Shown: positions 8,146 through 18,071 of the stretch, one piece after another
Numbering within the stretch: position 1 is the stretch's first letter
Layout: every line of letters starts with the position of its first letter
DNA from: [Mycobacterium] nativiensis
GTDB taxonomy: Bacteria > Actinomycetota > Actinomycetes > Mycobacteriales > Mycobacteriaceae
Assembly (NCBI RefSeq): GCF_020172685.1
Contig: NZ_CP083986.1
Location: forward strand, 2,659,433-2,723,432
Direction: 5' to 3'
DNA: 64,000 bases
The notes under the pieces: model-generated
The model's input: the letters and a program-made list of their open reading frames with translations, nothing else
The model's database searches: none
Told to the model about the DNA's origin: nothing
Program-made: the position numbers and the translations under genes

Positions 8146-8886
8146 TTACGGGGTGACGTCGCAGAAGGCACCCAGGAAGTCACACGGGTTGAAGTCCAGT
8201 GCGGCAAACGGGTCGTTCGGGATGAGATAGTCCGGCACCTCGGGTGCCCACGGGTGAATGAAGCTGTTCCACAGCTGGAGCGGATCGGCGTCGCCGATCT
8301 GGATGTAGCCCACCGACGTGAAGTTGCTGGGGTCGGTCACCACGGTGTAGCCGAAATCGCCGTTGGACATGACCCAGTAGTTCAGGTCGTGGGATCCCAC
8401 ACCGTTCATCGTCAGATTGTGGAAGTCACCGATGTTGATCTGGTAGATCGAAGCCCCGGACAGGTAGCCGAAGTTCCCCAGCACGCTCAGGTCTTCAGGC
8501 GTGTCCGCGTTCGGTGTGAAGTCACCGAACTGGTAGGCCGAGGTGGAGAAGAACGAGTTCCAGTAGTCCTCGATCTTGATGTTGTAGCCGCCGACCTCTT
8601 CGCCGTCATAGGTGACGTTGTAGAGCTGGTCGCCCTTCCAGTCGGTGATCCACGGGCGGATACCCTCGTACGTCCAGTCCCTCTCCGCGCTTTCCCGCGT
8701 CAGGGGCTCCATCACCAGGCAGACCACGCCGCTGCAGGTGTCATACGTACCGTCCCATCCGGGCAGCGGGGACGTTCCGCTGGCCCCGCTGGTGGCGTGC
8801 GCGGCCGACATGGGCAGTACCACTGCGGCGAACGCACAAGCGGCGCCCACCCCGAGCAGGGTCACAAGACGTCGCGAACCAAACAT
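8146..8886 (-). CDS. Secreted protein of a mycobacterial paralogous family (copy 1)
   Basis: The ATG at 8886 has a strong Shine-Dalgarno (GGAGGAAG) and opens a clear signal peptide (RRLVTLLGVGAACAFAAVV...AHA). The mature part, about 215 residues, starts with a small disulfide-like loop DTCSGVVCLVM. It is rich in aromatic residues (WTYEGIRPW, DWKGDQLYNV, KIEDYWNSFFS, YQFGDFTPNAD) and ends PDYLIPNDPFAALDF with a second Cys pair. About half of these blocks recur in the next gene, so the two are tandem paralogues. I know no function. It is likely an exported, soluble or surface beta-rich protein. Confidence 0.8.
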   Translation of the reverse strand: MFGSRRLVTLLGVGAACAFAAVVLPMSAAHATSGASGTSPLPGWDGTYDTCSGVVCLVMEPLTRESAERDWTYEGIRPWITDWKGDQLYNVTYDGEEVGGYNIKIEDYWNSFFSTSAYQFGDFTPNADTPEDLSVLGNFGYLSGASIYQINIGDFHNLTMNGVGSHDLNYWVMSNGDFGYTVVTDPSNFTSVGYIQIGDADPLQLWNSFIHPWAPEVPDYLIPNDPFAALDFNPCDFLGAFCDVTP

Positions 8887-8938
8887 GACTTCCTCCGTGT
8901 TACTTGTTGCACATGCGTACCTGTGAGCGCTCTGGTGC

Positions 8939-8949
8939 TCAGACGTTAC
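8939..8949 (-). promoter_or_regulatory. Shared upstream element with TAACGT -10, copy 1
   Basis: The 11-mer TCAGACGTTAC (minus strand GTAACGTCTGA) is 53 nt before the start at 8886. The same 11-mer stands 49 nt before the paralogue at 9765. TAACGT fits a -10, giving a short untranslated leader. Confidence 0.45.
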
Positions 8950-9063
8950 ATCAGCGTGACAGGATTGACATCTTAAATTTATTAAAACCTTTGGTAAAGC
9001 TTGAGCCTTGACGACCGAGCCCCCATGCACCCCCGACCCGACACGCACTCTATGTGACGGCCA

Positions 9064-9765
9064 CTACAGACCCGCCACCGCACCGCTGAGGTACACACTG
9101 GGATCAAAATCCAGGCCAGCCCACGGGTCGCTCGGGATGAGGTAGTCCGGTACCGGTACGAAGCCGGAGTCGTACAGGCTGTTCCACAGGAAAGTCGGGG
9201 CGCCGGCCCCCGCGTACTGGATGTAGTCCTGCGAGGCGCCGTCCATGGTGACTTCGGTGTTGACGTAGCTAGGTGTGGTGACGATCCAGTAGGTCGCGCC
9301 GTTGGCGGCATCGTTGATCGTCACCTGGTTGAAGGAACCGAAGGTGGTGCTGTACACCGTGGTCCCGGTCAGGTCGCCGAACCCGCCCAGGTCCAGTCCG
9401 GTCCCGTCGGCGCTCGGGGTGAAGGCCCCGTACTGGTAGGTCGAGCTGGACATGTACTGCGACCAGTAGTCCTCGACCTTGATGGCGTAGTTCCCGGCGG
9501 TGGTGGTCGAACCATCGGCGCCGGTCACCTCGACGTTGTAGGCCTGGTCGCCCTTCCAGTCGGTGGAGTACGGGCGGAAGCCGCTATAAGTCCAGGTGGC
9601 GGGGTTGACGTCGCCCATGACCAGGCAGACTGCGCCATCGCAGGTCTCGTAGGGACCGTTGCCGGCGTTTCCGGCGTGGGCTAGTGCCGCCGGCATCACG
9701 AAACCGGCGAACAGAGCTGCTGCTGCTCCCCCGAGCAGCGATACCACGCGCGCTTTTACAGACAT
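9064..9765 (-). CDS. Secreted protein of a mycobacterial paralogous family (copy 2)
   Basis: This 233-residue paralogue of the preceding gene has a signal peptide (VVSLLGGAAAALFAGFV...ALAHA). It shares the ETCDGAVCLVM loop, ATWTYSGFRPY, STDWKGDQAYNVEV, KVEDYWSQYMS, TYQYGAFTPSADG, and the C-terminal FLWNSLYDSG...PDYLIPSDPWAGLDFDP. It lacks the C-terminal cysteines of copy 1. A GTG three bases upstream is an alternative start. The conserved spacing of aromatic blocks argues for a common fold and a common ligand or surface role, but nothing more can be assigned. Confidence 0.8.
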   Translation of the reverse strand: MSVKARVVSLLGGAAAALFAGFVMPAALAHAGNAGNGPYETCDGAVCLVMGDVNPATWTYSGFRPYSTDWKGDQAYNVEVTGADGSTTTAGNYAIKVEDYWSQYMSSSTYQYGAFTPSADGTGLDLGGFGDLTGTTVYSTTFGSFNQVTINDAANGATYWIVTTPSYVNTEVTMDGASQDYIQYAGAGAPTFLWNSLYDSGFVPVPDYLIPSDPWAGLDFDPSVYLSGAVAGL

Positions 9766-9813
9766 CACAAGTGCCCCGTTTCCCCCTGAGCCCCACCAGA
9801 TGTGTGGGAAGTT

Positions 9814-9824
9814 TCAGACGTTAC
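9814..9824 (-). promoter_or_regulatory. Shared upstream element with TAACGT -10, copy 2
   Basis: TCAGACGTTAC is identical to the element at 8939-8949 and lies at nearly the same distance from its gene. This suggests that the paralogues are co-regulated or recently duplicated. Confidence 0.45.
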
Positions 9825-9910
9825 TCCGGTGATGCAGTGTTGTTATCGAAAACGGACGTTAACGTTATGTTGAGGTTCAGGCTTCTGCGCACCCTCTCCG
9901 GCCAGCGTCT

Positions 9911-10309
9911 TCACAGCCCGTTCGTCGCCGGTGGAGGGTGGATGCCGCAGGTGCACGCGTCAATGGAGGGACAGGTACAACGCATGCCCCACTCGATCAC
10001 GGCGCGGGCCCGCGACAGCGCCTCGAGTTGGGCGTCGATCTGGGCGAGCTTGGCCTGCGCCAGCGCACGGCTCGCCGGACGCCCGGGCGCGTCGTCGGCG
10101 AACAGCAGTTGTATCTCGTCCAGGGAGAACCCCGCCGACTTGCACAGGCCGATGACCTCGAGCCGGGCCAGCACCGCATCGCCGTATCGGCGCTGACCGC
10201 CGACTCGAGACGGGGCCGAGAGCAGGCCGATCTGCTCGTAGAAGCGCAACGTCGTCGCGGCCACACCGCTGCGACGGGTCACCTCGCCGATCGCCATTCG
10301 ATCAGACAT
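9911..10309 (-). CDS. MerR-family transcriptional regulator with C-terminal cysteine cluster
   Basis: This 132-residue regulator has an N-terminal winged helix (IGEVTRRSGVAATTLRFYEQIGLL), the SRVGGQRRYGD wing, and a dimerisation helix ending ALSRARAVIEWG. The tail RCTCPSIDACTCGIH holds four cysteines, arranged CxC...CxC, close to the SoxR iron-sulfur or a metal-binding pattern. It probably senses redox state or thiol-reactive compounds or a metal. An AGGAGG Shine-Dalgarno precedes the ATG at 10309. It is divergent from a PPOX-type oxidoreductase gene with a MerR-type dyad between them. Confidence 0.85.
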   Translation of the reverse strand: MSDRMAIGEVTRRSGVAATTLRFYEQIGLLSAPSRVGGQRRYGDAVLARLEVIGLCKSAGFSLDEIQLLFADDAPGRPASRALAQAKLAQIDAQLEALSRARAVIEWGMRCTCPSIDACTCGIHPPPATNGL

Positions 10310-10325
10310 CCGGACCTCCTGACCC

Positions 10326-10347
10326 TTGACTTAAAGTCAACTCTAAG
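10326..10347 (+). promoter_or_regulatory. MerR-type operator/promoter for the gene at 10363
   Basis: TTGACTT-A-AAGTCAA (10326-10340) is a perfect 15-bp dyad. CTTAAAGT and ACTCTAAG (10330-10347) form an overlapping dyad with one mismatch, like the known AdhR/NmlR-type operators. TTGACT as -35 is 19 bp from TTGCCT (10351-10356), the stretched spacing that MerR proteins correct. The transcript would start at or near the ATG at 10363. Confidence 0.6.
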
Positions 10348-10362
10348 TGGTTGCCTGGTGCG

Positions 10363-10815
10363 ATGCACGCACAACGACTCGACGAGCTACACGACTCCCA
10401 CTACGCATTGCTGCGGACTTTTCGCCGCGACGGCACCCCCGCGGACACCCCGGTGTGGTTCGCGCTCGACGGCGACGCGGTGCTGTTCCGCACCAAGATC
10501 GGCCCGAAGACCAAACGGCTCGCAGTGCGCCCCGACGTTGAGCTGACCGCCTGCGATTACCGCGGCCGGCCACGCTTGGACGCGACGACGGTGTCCGGCC
10601 GAGCCACGATCCTGTCCGGCGAAAACGCCGAGGCGGCCAATCGCACGCTGCACCGGCGCTACGGCTGGCAGTGGACCGTCATGCCGATGGTCAGGGTTCC
10701 GGGCGTGACCAATGTGCACCGGGGCCTGCCTCTCCGGGAGAAGCTGCGGCGGGCGCGAAGCCGCACGCTCTGGCCGGACAGCGTCATCGTGGCCGTGACG
10801 CCCGTCGGTGCCTGA
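10363..10815 (+). CDS. PPOX-class (pyridoxamine oxidase-like) F420 or FMN-dependent oxidoreductase
   Basis: This 150-residue split-barrel protein has the PPOX features LRTFRRDGTPADTPVWFALDGD, VLFRTKIGPKTKRLAVRPDVELTACDYRG, and a conserved tail motif around WTVMPMVRVPG. Mycobacterial relatives mostly use F420 and reduce small electrophilic substrates. The ATG at 10363 is preferred over the TTG at 10351, which lies in the -10. Divergence from the MerR regulator and the operator between them make it the likely regulated target. The substrate is unknown. Confidence 0.8.
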   Translation: MHAQRLDELHDSHYALLRTFRRDGTPADTPVWFALDGDAVLFRTKIGPKTKRLAVRPDVELTACDYRGRPRLDATTVSGRATILSGENAEAANRTLHRRYGWQWTVMPMVRVPGVTNVHRGLPLREKLRRARSRTLWPDSVIVAVTPVGA

Positions 10816-10825
10816 ACTCCGGCAG

Positions 10826-13800
10826 CTAACCGCCCAGGCAGCCCGGACCGAGCAATGCCTTCAAATCGCCCATCAGCGCCGAGGACGGCGTCACCCGCAG
10901 CGACGGGTCCAGTTCCAGCACGGTGATCCGCTCCCCGCTGATCAGCCGCAGCTGCACCTGCGCCGTGCCGGGATGACGGGTCAGCACCTGCTTGAGCGCA
11001 CTGACCTTGTCCATGGTGCATTGCCGGGTCGGCAGGCTGACCGCCAACGGCCGATCCGCGGCACTGCCCGAGAAATCAGGCACCACAAGCTCATTGGCGA
11101 TCAGCGAAATCCGGTCGTCGCGGATGTTGACCTTGCCGCTGACCAGGACAACCACGTCGTCGGCGACCTCGGCGCCGTATGCGGAGTAGGTGTGCGGGAA
11201 GAACATCACTTCTATTCCGCCGGTGAGATCCTCCAACTGCGCTGAGGCCCAAGGCATCCCGTTTTTGTTCACCCGCCGGTTGACCGACGCCAGGATGCCG
11301 CCCACCCGCACCTGGGTGTCGCTGGCGATATCGCCTTCCAGAATCGCCGGGATCTGGGTGTCGACCTGAGCGGCCAGCAGATGCGCGACGCCGTTGAGCG
11401 GATGCCCAGAGACATACAGTCCCAGCATCTCTCGCTCCAGGGCGAGCTTGTGCTTGTCCTCCCACTCTTCGTCGGGCACCTTGATGGTGAACACCGCGTC
11501 TCCCCCGCCGTCACCGTCACCGCCGCCGAACAGGTCGAACTGGCCGACCGCCTGGGCTTTCTTGGTGCCCAGCACCGAGTCGACGGCATCGGTGTGCACC
11601 AGGAACAGACCCTTACGCGGATGCCCCAACGAGTCGAACGCACCGGCCTTGATCAGCGATTCGGTGACCTTCTTGTTGCAGGCGGCGATGTCGATCTTGT
11701 GGAGATAGTCGGAGAAATCGGTGTAGCGGCCCTTGTCCGTCCGGGTGCCGATCAGCGAACCGACGACGTTGGCACCGACGTTGCGCACCGCGGCCAGTCC
11801 GTAGCGGATGTCCGCACCCACCGAGGCGAAGTTCACCCCGGATTCGTTGACATCGGGCGGCAGCACGGTGATGCCCAGCCGGCGGCAGTCGGCCAGATAG
11901 ATTGCGGCCTTGTCCTTGTCGTCACCGACCGAGGTCAGCAGGCCCGCCATGTATTCGGCCGGATAGTTCGCCTTCAGGTAGGCCGTCCAGTACGACACCA
12001 GGCCGTAGGCGGCCGCGTGCGACTTGTTGAATGCGTACCCGGCGAACGGAAGGATGGTGTCCCACAACGCCTTCACGGCCTTCTCGGAGAACCCGTTGGC
12101 TGTCATCCCCTCATAGAAGCCCTTGTATTCGGCTTCCAGCACTTCGAGCTTCTTCTTGCCCATGGCTTTACGCAGCGCATCGGCCTTGCCCATCGTGTAG
12201 GAGGCGACCTTCTGCGCGATGAACATGATCTGCTCTTGGTAGACGATCAGGCCATAGGTCTCCGACAGGATGCTGCGCAGCGGCTCCTCGAGCTCGGGGT
12301 GGATGGGCTTGATGACCTGACGTTCGTTCTTGCGATCGGCGTAGTCGTTGTGGGCGTTCATGCCCATCGGGCCGGGCCGGTACAGCGCCAGCACGGCGAC
12401 GATGTCGTTGAACTCGGTGGGCTGCATGCGACGCAGCAGGTCACGCATCGGGCCGCCGTCCAGCTGGAACACCCCCAGGGTGTCACCGCGGCCCAGCAAC
12501 TCATAGGTGGTCGGGTCGTCGAACGGAAGCGAATCCAGATCCAGGTCGATGCCCCGGTTGGCCTTGATGTTCTCCAGACAGTCGCCGATGATCGTCAGGT
12601 TGCGGAGGCCCAGGAAGTCCATCTTCAGCAGGCCGATTTCTTCGCACGACGGATAGTCCCAGCCGGTGATGATCGCGCCGTCCTGCGGCCGCTTCCACAG
12701 CGGGATGGCGTCGATCAGCGGCTCGGAGCTCATGATCACCGCGCAGGCGTGCACGCCGGCGTTGCGGACCAGACCCTCCAGACCGCGCGCGGTCTCGTAA
12801 ATGGTGCGCACGTCGGGGTCGGTGTCGATCAGGCCGCGGACCTCGGCGGCCTCCTTGTACCGCTCGTGGGTCGGGTCGGTGATACCCGACAGCGGGATGT
12901 CTTTGGCCATGATCGGCGGCGGCAGCGCCTTGGTGATCCGATCGGCAATCGCGTACCCCGGCTGCCCGTAGTGCACTCGGGCCGAATCCTTCAGCGCCGC
13001 CTTGGTTTTAATGGTGCCGAAGGTGATCACCTGGGCGACCCGGTCACTACCCCACCGCTCGGCGGCGTAGCGCACCATCTCGCCGCGGCGCCGGTCGTCG
13101 AAGTCGATGTCGATATCGGGGGCCGACGGCCGTTCCGGGTTGAGGAAGCGCTCGAACAGCAGTCCGTGCGGAATCGGGTCGATGTTGGTGATACCCAGCG
13201 CATAGGCCACCAGCGATCCGGCGGCCGAACCACGACCCGGCCCCACCCAGATGTCGATCGAACGGGCGTAGTTGATCAGGTCCGCGACGATCAGGAAGTA
13301 GGACGGGAACCCCTTGCCGCAGATGACGTCGATCTCGTACTCGGCGCGATCGGTGTACTCCTGTGCCACGCCGGCCGGAAAGCGCCGCTGCAGCCCGGCA
13401 CTCACCTCGTGGCGCAGCCAGGAGCCTTGGTCGTGACCGTCGGGAACCGGGAACACCGGCATCCGGTCGCGCTGCGCCCAGACATCCGCGTAGGACTGAA
13501 CCCGTTCGGCGATCAGCAAGGTGGAGTCGCAGGCCCCGGGAAGCTGGTCGTCCCACAGGGCGCGCATCTCGGCGGCCGACTTCAGGTAGTAGCCGTCACC
13601 GTCGAACTTGAATCGGGTGGGGTCCGACAGCGTCTTGCCGGTCTGAATGCACAGCAGCGCCTCGTGGTTGCCGGAGGCGTCGCGCGTGACGTAGTGGCAG
13701 TCATTGGTGGCCAGCGGAGGGATGTCGAGCTTGCGGGCCACCTCCAGCAGACCTTCGCGGACCCGGCGCTCGATGGACAGCCCGTGATCCATCACCTCGA

Positions 13801-14374
13801 GGAAGTAGTTGTCGGGGCCGAAGATCTCCCGCCACTTCGCCGCCGACTCCAGCGCCTCGCGATCCTGCCCCAGCCGCAGACGAGTCTGTACCTCACCGGA
13901 CGGGCAGCCGGTGGTGGCGATGATGCCCCCGGCGTTCTCGGCGATGATCTCGGCGTCCATCCGCGACCACTTGCCCAGCTGGCCCTCGAACGACGCCAGC
14001 GACGACAACTTGAACAGGTTGCGCAGACCGGTGGCGTTCTCGGCCACCATCGTCATGTGGGTGTAGGACCCGCTGCCGGAGACGTCGTCACTCTTCTGGC
14101 TGGGATCCCCCCAGTGGACCCGACGGGTGTCGAATCGCGAACCGGGCGCGATGTAGGCCTCGACCCCGATGATCGGGGTGATCCCGGCCTTGGTGGCGGC
14201 GTTGTAGAACTCACTGGCGCCGAACATGTTTCCGTGGTCGGTCATCCCGATCGCGGGCATCCCCAGCCGCTGCGCCTCGGCCAGCATCGGAGCGATCTTC
14301 GCCGCGCCATCGAGCATCGAGTACTCGGTGTGGTTATGCAGGTGCACGAAGGACCGCGCGGCTGAACTGTCCAT
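10826..14374 (-). CDS. dnaE1: DNA polymerase III alpha subunit, replicative (DnaE1)
   Basis: This 1182-residue chromosomal replicase matches the length of mycobacterial DnaE1. The N-terminal PHP domain begins [16 protein letters not shown]; in mycobacteria this domain provides the 3'-5' proofreading activity. The polymerase core shows [18 protein letters not shown] and the catalytic acidic cluster [13 protein letters not shown]. The fingers helix [20 protein letters not shown] follows, and the C-terminal OB-fold ([18 protein letters not shown]) carries the DNA-binding end. No truncation or unusual insertion is seen. It is flanked by a converging PPOX gene and a diverging dodecin gene. A TAGACT hexamer (14384-14389) stands 9 nt before the ATG. 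Confidence 0.98.
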   Translation of the reverse strand: MDSSAARSFVHLHNHTEYSMLDGAAKIAPMLAEAQRLGMPAIGMTDHGNMFGASEFYNAATKAGITPIIGVEAYIAPGSRFDTRRVHWGDPSQKSDDVSGSGSYTHMTMVAENATGLRNLFKLSSLASFEGQLGKWSRMDAEIIAENAGGIIATTGCPSGEVQTRLRLGQDREALESAAKWREIFGPDNYFLEVMDHGLSIERRVREGLLEVARKLDIPPLATNDCHYVTRDASGNHEALLCIQTGKTLSDPTRFKFDGDGYYLKSAAEMRALWDDQLPGACDSTLLIAERVQSYADVWAQRDRMPVFPVPDGHDQGSWLRHEVSAGLQRRFPAGVAQEYTDRAEYEIDVICGKGFPSYFLIVADLINYARSIDIWVGPGRGSAAGSLVAYALGITNIDPIPHGLLFERFLNPERPSAPDIDIDFDDRRRGEMVRYAAERWGSDRVAQVITFGTIKTKAALKDSARVHYGQPGYAIADRITKALPPPIMAKDIPLSGITDPTHERYKEAAEVRGLIDTDPDVRTIYETARGLEGLVRNAGVHACAVIMSSEPLIDAIPLWKRPQDGAIITGWDYPSCEEIGLLKMDFLGLRNLTIIGDCLENIKANRGIDLDLDSLPFDDPTTYELLGRGDTLGVFQLDGGPMRDLLRRMQPTEFNDIVAVLALYRPGPMGMNAHNDYADRKNERQVIKPIHPELEEPLRSILSETYGLIVYQEQIMFIAQKVASYTMGKADALRKAMGKKKLEVLEAEYKGFYEGMTANGFSEKAVKALWDTILPFAGYAFNKSHAAAYGLVSYWTAYLKANYPAEYMAGLLTSVGDDKDKAAIYLADCRRLGITVLPPDVNESGVNFASVGADIRYGLAAVRNVGANVVGSLIGTRTDKGRYTDFSDYLHKIDIAACNKKVTESLIKAGAFDSLGHPRKGLFLVHTDAVDSVLGTKKAQAVGQFDLFGGGDGDGGGDAVFTIKVPDEEWEDKHKLALEREMLGLYVSGHPLNGVAHLLAAQVDTQIPAILEGDIASDTQVRVGGILASVNRRVNKNGMPWASAQLEDLTGGIEVMFFPHTYSAYGAEVADDVVVLVSGKVNIRDDRISLIANELVVPDFSGSAADRPLAVSLPTRQCTMDKVSALKQVLTRHPGTAQVQLRLISGERITVLELDPSLRVTPSSALMGDLKALLGPGCLGG

Positions 14375-14512
14375 AGGTCCGTCAGTCTATGGCTGACCAC
14401 TGACGCTTCATGGGCGTGTCGTCAGCCGTGTCTCTCGCGGCGGCGTTTCCCGGGACAACCGCCGTCGCCGTGCACTACGTTGAGGTTCGGCTGAAGCGGA
14501 GGAGACACATAC

Positions 14513-14743
14513 ATGAGCGTGTACCGGGTCATCGACATCATCGGGACGAGCCCGTCGTCCTGGGAGAACGCCGCGGCCGAAGCGGTGCACCGGGCCAAGC
14601 AGACCATCGACGACATCCGCGTCGCCCAGGTCGTCGAGCAGGACCTCACCCTCGACGACAAGGGCGGGATCATCTACCGCACCAAACTGCGGATCTCCTT
14701 CAAGATCCGGCCGCCGAAGTCCTCCTCGGACAGCGCGTCGTAA
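14513..14743 (+). CDS. Dodecin, flavin-binding dodecamer
   Basis: This 76-residue protein begins SVYRVIDIIGTSPSSWENAAAEAV, the dodecin signature. It is very similar to the mycobacterial dodecin Rv0379 as I remember it. Dodecins form hollow dodecamers that store and protect flavins such as FMN or riboflavin; the Trp in SSWENA stacks on the isoalloxazine ring. A GGAGGAGA Shine-Dalgarno precedes the ATG at 14513. The C-terminal serine-rich tail (PPKSSSDSAS) is longer than usual. Confidence 0.92.
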   Translation: MSVYRVIDIIGTSPSSWENAAAEAVHRAKQTIDDIRVAQVVEQDLTLDDKGGIIYRTKLRISFKIRPPKSSSDSAS

Positions 14744-14788
14744 CTACCCTTCGGGGCCACGCGCCCGTTCCGGTGAATAATGCCGGGC

Positions 14789-15565
14789 ATGGCGCGCACA
14801 TTCGACGACCTGGTGGCCGAGGCCGACGCTGCGTCGGTTGACGGTTGGGACTTCTCCTGGCTGGACGGCCGCGCGACCGAGGAACGGCCGTCATGGGGCT
14901 ATCAGCGGCTGTTGAGCCGGCGATTGACCGAGGTTTCGGCCGCCGTTGACCTGAACACCGGCGGCGGTGAAGTGCTGGCCGGCATCGAGGAGATCAGCGA
15001 ATCCCGCCCGCCTTTCCCCCCTACGATGGCCGCCACCGAATCGTGGCCGCCCAACGCGATACGGGCCAGCAGGCTGCTGCATCCGCGTGGCGTGGTGCTG
15101 GTCGCCACCGAGGACCGACCACCGCTGCCGTTCACCGACGAATCGTTCGACCTGGTCACCAGCCGGCATCCGATCGCCATGTGGTGGACGGAGATCGCCC
15201 GGGTGCTGCGGCCCGGCGGCACCTACCTCGGACAGCACATCGGGCCGGCGACCATGATCGAGCTGACCGAATTCCTGCTCGGGCCGATGCCGGACAAAGG
15301 CGCCCAATACGCCCCGGACGTCCAGCGCGCCGGCGCCGAAGCGGCCGGCCTGCAGGTGGTGGATGTGCGACTGGAGCGACTGCGCGCCGAATTCTTCGAC
15401 ATCGGCGCGATCATCTACTTCCTGCGCAAGGTGATCTGGATCGTGCCCGGCTTCACCGTGGAAGGCCACCTCGACCGGCTGCGTGAGCTGCACGAGCGCA
15501 TCGAATCCGACGGCCCGTTCGTCGCGCACGCCACCCGGGTCTATTTCGAAGCCCGCAAGCCCTGA
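14789..15565 (+). CDS. SAM-dependent methyltransferase, function unknown
   Basis: This 258-residue class I methyltransferase has SAM-site AAVDLNTGGGEVLAG, the acidic VVLVATEDRPPLPFTDESFDLV, and the post-motif IARVLRPGGTYLGQHIG. These fit the Methyltransf_11 pattern, although motif I reads NTGGG instead of the usual GxGxG. The ATG at 14789 is preferred to one nine bases upstream because AATAAT (14776-14781) is 7 nt before it. It converges on rluD. The substrate cannot be deduced. Confidence 0.75.
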   Translation: MARTFDDLVAEADAASVDGWDFSWLDGRATEERPSWGYQRLLSRRLTEVSAAVDLNTGGGEVLAGIEEISESRPPFPPTMAATESWPPNAIRASRLLHPRGVVLVATEDRPPLPFTDESFDLVTSRHPIAMWWTEIARVLRPGGTYLGQHIGPATMIELTEFLLGPMPDKGAQYAPDVQRAGAEAAGLQVVDVRLERLRAEFFDIGAIIYFLRKVIWIVPGFTVEGHLDRLRELHERIESDGPFVAHATRVYFEARKP

Positions 15566-15572
15566 CGCCGAG

Positions 15573-16493
15573 TCAACGCTGCAGGACGTCCAGCGCGTGT
15601 TGCAGATCAGCCGGGTATTCGCTGGTGATCTCGATGCGCCGCCCGTCACCGGGATGGGCGAAGGCCAGCGAACGCGCGTGCAGCCACTGGCGTTCCAGCC
15701 CGAGCTTGGCCGCCAGCGTCGGATCGGCGCCGTAGGTGAGGTCACCGCAGCAGGGGTGCCGCAGCGCGGCGAAGTGCACCCGGATCTGATGGGTGCGGCC
15801 GGTCTCCAGGTGCACGTCGAGCAGGCTGGCGGCGACAAATGCCTCCACCGTGTCGTAGTGGGTGATGCTGTGCCGGCCGTCGGCGGTGACGGTGAATTTC
15901 CAGTCGCGGCCGTGATGCCGGCCGATCGGTGCGTCGATGGTCCCGCTGGACGGATCCGGGTGTCCCTGCACCAGCGCGTGATAGCGCTTGTCGACGGTGC
16001 GCGCCTTGAACGCCCGCTTCAGCGAGGTGTAGGCGCGTTCGGAGATCGCCACCACCATCACCCCGGAGGTGCCGACGTCGAGACGGTGCACGATGCCCTG
16101 GCGTTCGGGCACCCCGGAGGTGGTGATCCGATAACCGGCCGCGGCCAGGCCGCCCAGCACGGTGGGCCCGGACCAGCCCACCGAGGCGTGGGCGGCCACC
16201 CCGGCGGGCTTGTCCACGGCGACGATGTCGTCGTCGGAGTACAGGATCGTCATGCCCTCGACCTCGGTCGGGGTGTTCTCCAACGGCGCCGGGGCCGCCG
16301 GCAGCCGAACCTGTAGCCACGCCCCGGCGGTCAGCCGATCGGACTTGCCGGCGGGGGTCCCGTCCAGTTCGACGTCGCCGCTCTCGGCCATCGTCGCGGC
16401 AGCGGTCCGCGACAGGCCCAGCAGGCGGGCCAGTCCGGCGTCGACCCGCATGCCGGCCAGCCCCTCGGGGACCGGCATGGATCGTTCGGTCAC
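15573..16493 (-). CDS. rluD: Ribosomal large subunit pseudouridine synthase RluD-type
   Basis: This 306-residue enzyme has an N-terminal S4 RNA-binding domain ([22 protein letters not shown]) and a C-terminal synthase domain. The catalytic aspartate lies in [14 protein letters not shown]. The closing RxHQIRVH element ([13 protein letters not shown]) is intact. It converts selected uridines of 23S rRNA to pseudouridine. It starts 7 nt after the lspA stop, giving the conserved mycobacterial lspA-rluD pair (Rv1539-Rv1540). Confidence 0.95.
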   Translation of the reverse strand: MTERSMPVPEGLAGMRVDAGLARLLGLSRTAAATMAESGDVELDGTPAGKSDRLTAGAWLQVRLPAAPAPLENTPTEVEGMTILYSDDDIVAVDKPAGVAAHASVGWSGPTVLGGLAAAGYRITTSGVPERQGIVHRLDVGTSGVMVVAISERAYTSLKRAFKARTVDKRYHALVQGHPDPSSGTIDAPIGRHHGRDWKFTVTADGRHSITHYDTVEAFVAASLLDVHLETGRTHQIRVHFAALRHPCCGDLTYGADPTLAAKLGLERQWLHARSLAFAHPGDGRRIEITSEYPADLQHALDVLQR

Positions 16494-16500
16494 AGTCGCA

Positions 16501-17070
16501 TCAGGGCTGCTCGTCGCCGCCGGCGCGGCCTCGGCCCACCACGTCGAAGTCGAAGCCGAACACCGACAGCCCCACCAGCAGGATCGCGCCGCCGACCACC
16601 GCGGGGTCGGCCACGTTGAACACCGGCCACCAGCCGATCGACAAGAAGTCCACGACGTGGCCCTGCAGGTGACCGGGCGCCCGGAAGAACCGGTCCACCA
16701 GGTTGCCCAGCGCCCCGCCGAGGATCATGCCCAGCCCGACCGCCCACCAGGGCGATACCAGGCGACGCGACATCCAGATGATGCCGAGCACCACGGAACT
16801 GGCGATCAGGGTCAAGACCCAGGTGTAGCTGGTGGCCATCGAGAACGCGGCACCGGAATTACGCACCAACGTCCAGGTGACCGTGTCGCCGATGATCGGC
16901 ACGGGCTGACCCGGCGTGAGCATCTTCACCGCGAGCACTTTGGTGACGACGTCGACCATCAGCACCACCGCAGCCACCGAAAGAAGCAGGCCGAGGCGCC
17001 GGCGCGGCGGGGCGGGCTCCGGTGCGGGGTCCGCTACCGGCTCGGTCGAGTCGGTTGTCTCCTCAGTCAC
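16501..17070 (-). CDS. lspA: Lipoprotein signal peptidase (signal peptidase II)
   Basis: This 189-residue inner-membrane aspartic protease removes signal peptides from diacylglyceryl-modified prolipoproteins. A ~25-residue acidic and proline-rich cytosolic N-terminus precedes the first membrane helix. The active-site blocks are [10 protein letters not shown] and VVDFLSIG...FNVAD, carrying the two catalytic aspartates. Four membrane helices can be traced. It is the first gene of the lspA-rluD operon. The [11 protein letters not shown] head is a common mycobacterial extension. Confidence 0.95.
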   Translation of the reverse strand: MTEETTDSTEPVADPAPEPAPPRRRLGLLLSVAAVVLMVDVVTKVLAVKMLTPGQPVPIIGDTVTWTLVRNSGAAFSMATSYTWVLTLIASSVVLGIIWMSRRLVSPWWAVGLGMILGGALGNLVDRFFRAPGHLQGHVVDFLSIGWWPVFNVADPAVVGGAILLVGLSVFGFDFDVVGRGRAGGDEQP

Positions 17071-17111
17071 GCCCCCATCATCCCTTAAAGCGCGTGCGGC
17101 ATGATCGCGGC

Positions 17112-18053
17112 ATGGTGTCCCAGCGGCTCACGGTCATCACCACCGGCGGAACAATCGCCGCCAGCGCCGACGACGACGGGGTGCGTCGGCCCACCCGGCA
17201 CGGCGCCGATCTGGTCGCCGGGCTGGGCGGCGATGCCGCCGATGTCTCGGTGGTGGACCTGATGTCGCGGGACAGCTCGGAATTGACCCCGGCCGACTGG
17301 GGGCGGATCCTGGCCGCGGTGCGGGCCGCCGTGGACGACGGCGCCGATGGGGTGGTGGTCACGCACGGCACCGACACCTGTGAAGAGACCGCGCTGTGGC
17401 TGGAGCTCGGCTATAGCGGGGCCCCGCCGGTGGTGCTGACCGGCGCGCAACGCAGCGCGGATGCCCCCGACGCCGACGGTCCGGGCAACCTGCGTGACGC
17501 GTTGCGGGTGGCCGCGGACCCGGCGGCCCGTGGTCAGGGGGTGCTGGTGTGCTTCGCCGGACAGGTGTTGGCACCGTTGGGCCTGTACAAGGCCACCACC
17601 ACCGACCTGACCGGATTCGGCGGGCCACGCCTGGGCTCGGTGACCGCCGGGCAGGTGCGGCTGACCGTCGGCAAGATCCGCCCCCAGCTGGCCGCGACCG
17701 ACCCGCCCCGCGTCGATGTCGTGGCGCTGTATGCCGGTGCGGACGCGATCGCGTTGGACGCCTGCGTGGCCGCCGGGGCGCGCGGTGTGGTGTTGGAGGC
17801 GTTGGGTTCGGGCAACGCCGGCTCGGCTGTGATCGACGGGGTGCGCAAGCACTGCCGGGACGGTGTGGCGGTCGCGGTGTGCAGCCGGGTCACGGATGCG
17901 CGAGTCGGCCCCGCCTACGGCCCGGGCCGGGCCCTGGTGGACGCCGGTGCGGTGATGGTGCCACGGCTGCGGCCGCCGCAGGCGCGGGTCCTGCTGATGG
18001 CGGCGCTGGCCGCGGGGCACACGGTCGGCGACGTCGTCGACCGGTGGGGCTGA
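17112..18053 (+). CDS. ansA: L-asparaginase
   Basis: This 313-residue cytosolic amidohydrolase converts asparagine to aspartate and ammonia. The first nucleophile motif is [10 protein letters not shown] near the N-terminus, and the second catalytic block is [13 protein letters not shown] (about residue 82) with the Thr-Asp pair. A later [14 protein letters not shown] carries the conserved substrate-binding residues. The start is the ATG at 17112, with a -10-like CATGAT 6 nt upstream. The extension back to 17022 overlaps the lspA promoter and is not credible. It is divergent from lspA and converges on dinB. Confidence 0.93.
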   Translation: MVSQRLTVITTGGTIAASADDDGVRRPTRHGADLVAGLGGDAADVSVVDLMSRDSSELTPADWGRILAAVRAAVDDGADGVVVTHGTDTCEETALWLELGYSGAPPVVLTGAQRSADAPDADGPGNLRDALRVAADPAARGQGVLVCFAGQVLAPLGLYKATTTDLTGFGGPRLGSVTAGQVRLTVGKIRPQLAATDPPRVDVVALYAGADAIALDACVAAGARGVVLEALGSGNAGSAVIDGVRKHCRDGVAVAVCSRVTDARVGPAYGPGRALVDAGAVMVPRLRPPQARVLLMAALAAGHTVGDVVDRWG

Positions 18054-18071
18054 CGGCCGCCGGGTCAGCAC

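Noticed and set aside
11381..14365. A 994-codon open frame on the plus strand opposite dnaE1
   Set aside because: It is a shadow of the dnaE1 codons in GC-rich DNA; its translation is Arg/Gly/His/Val-rich and has no recognisable domain.
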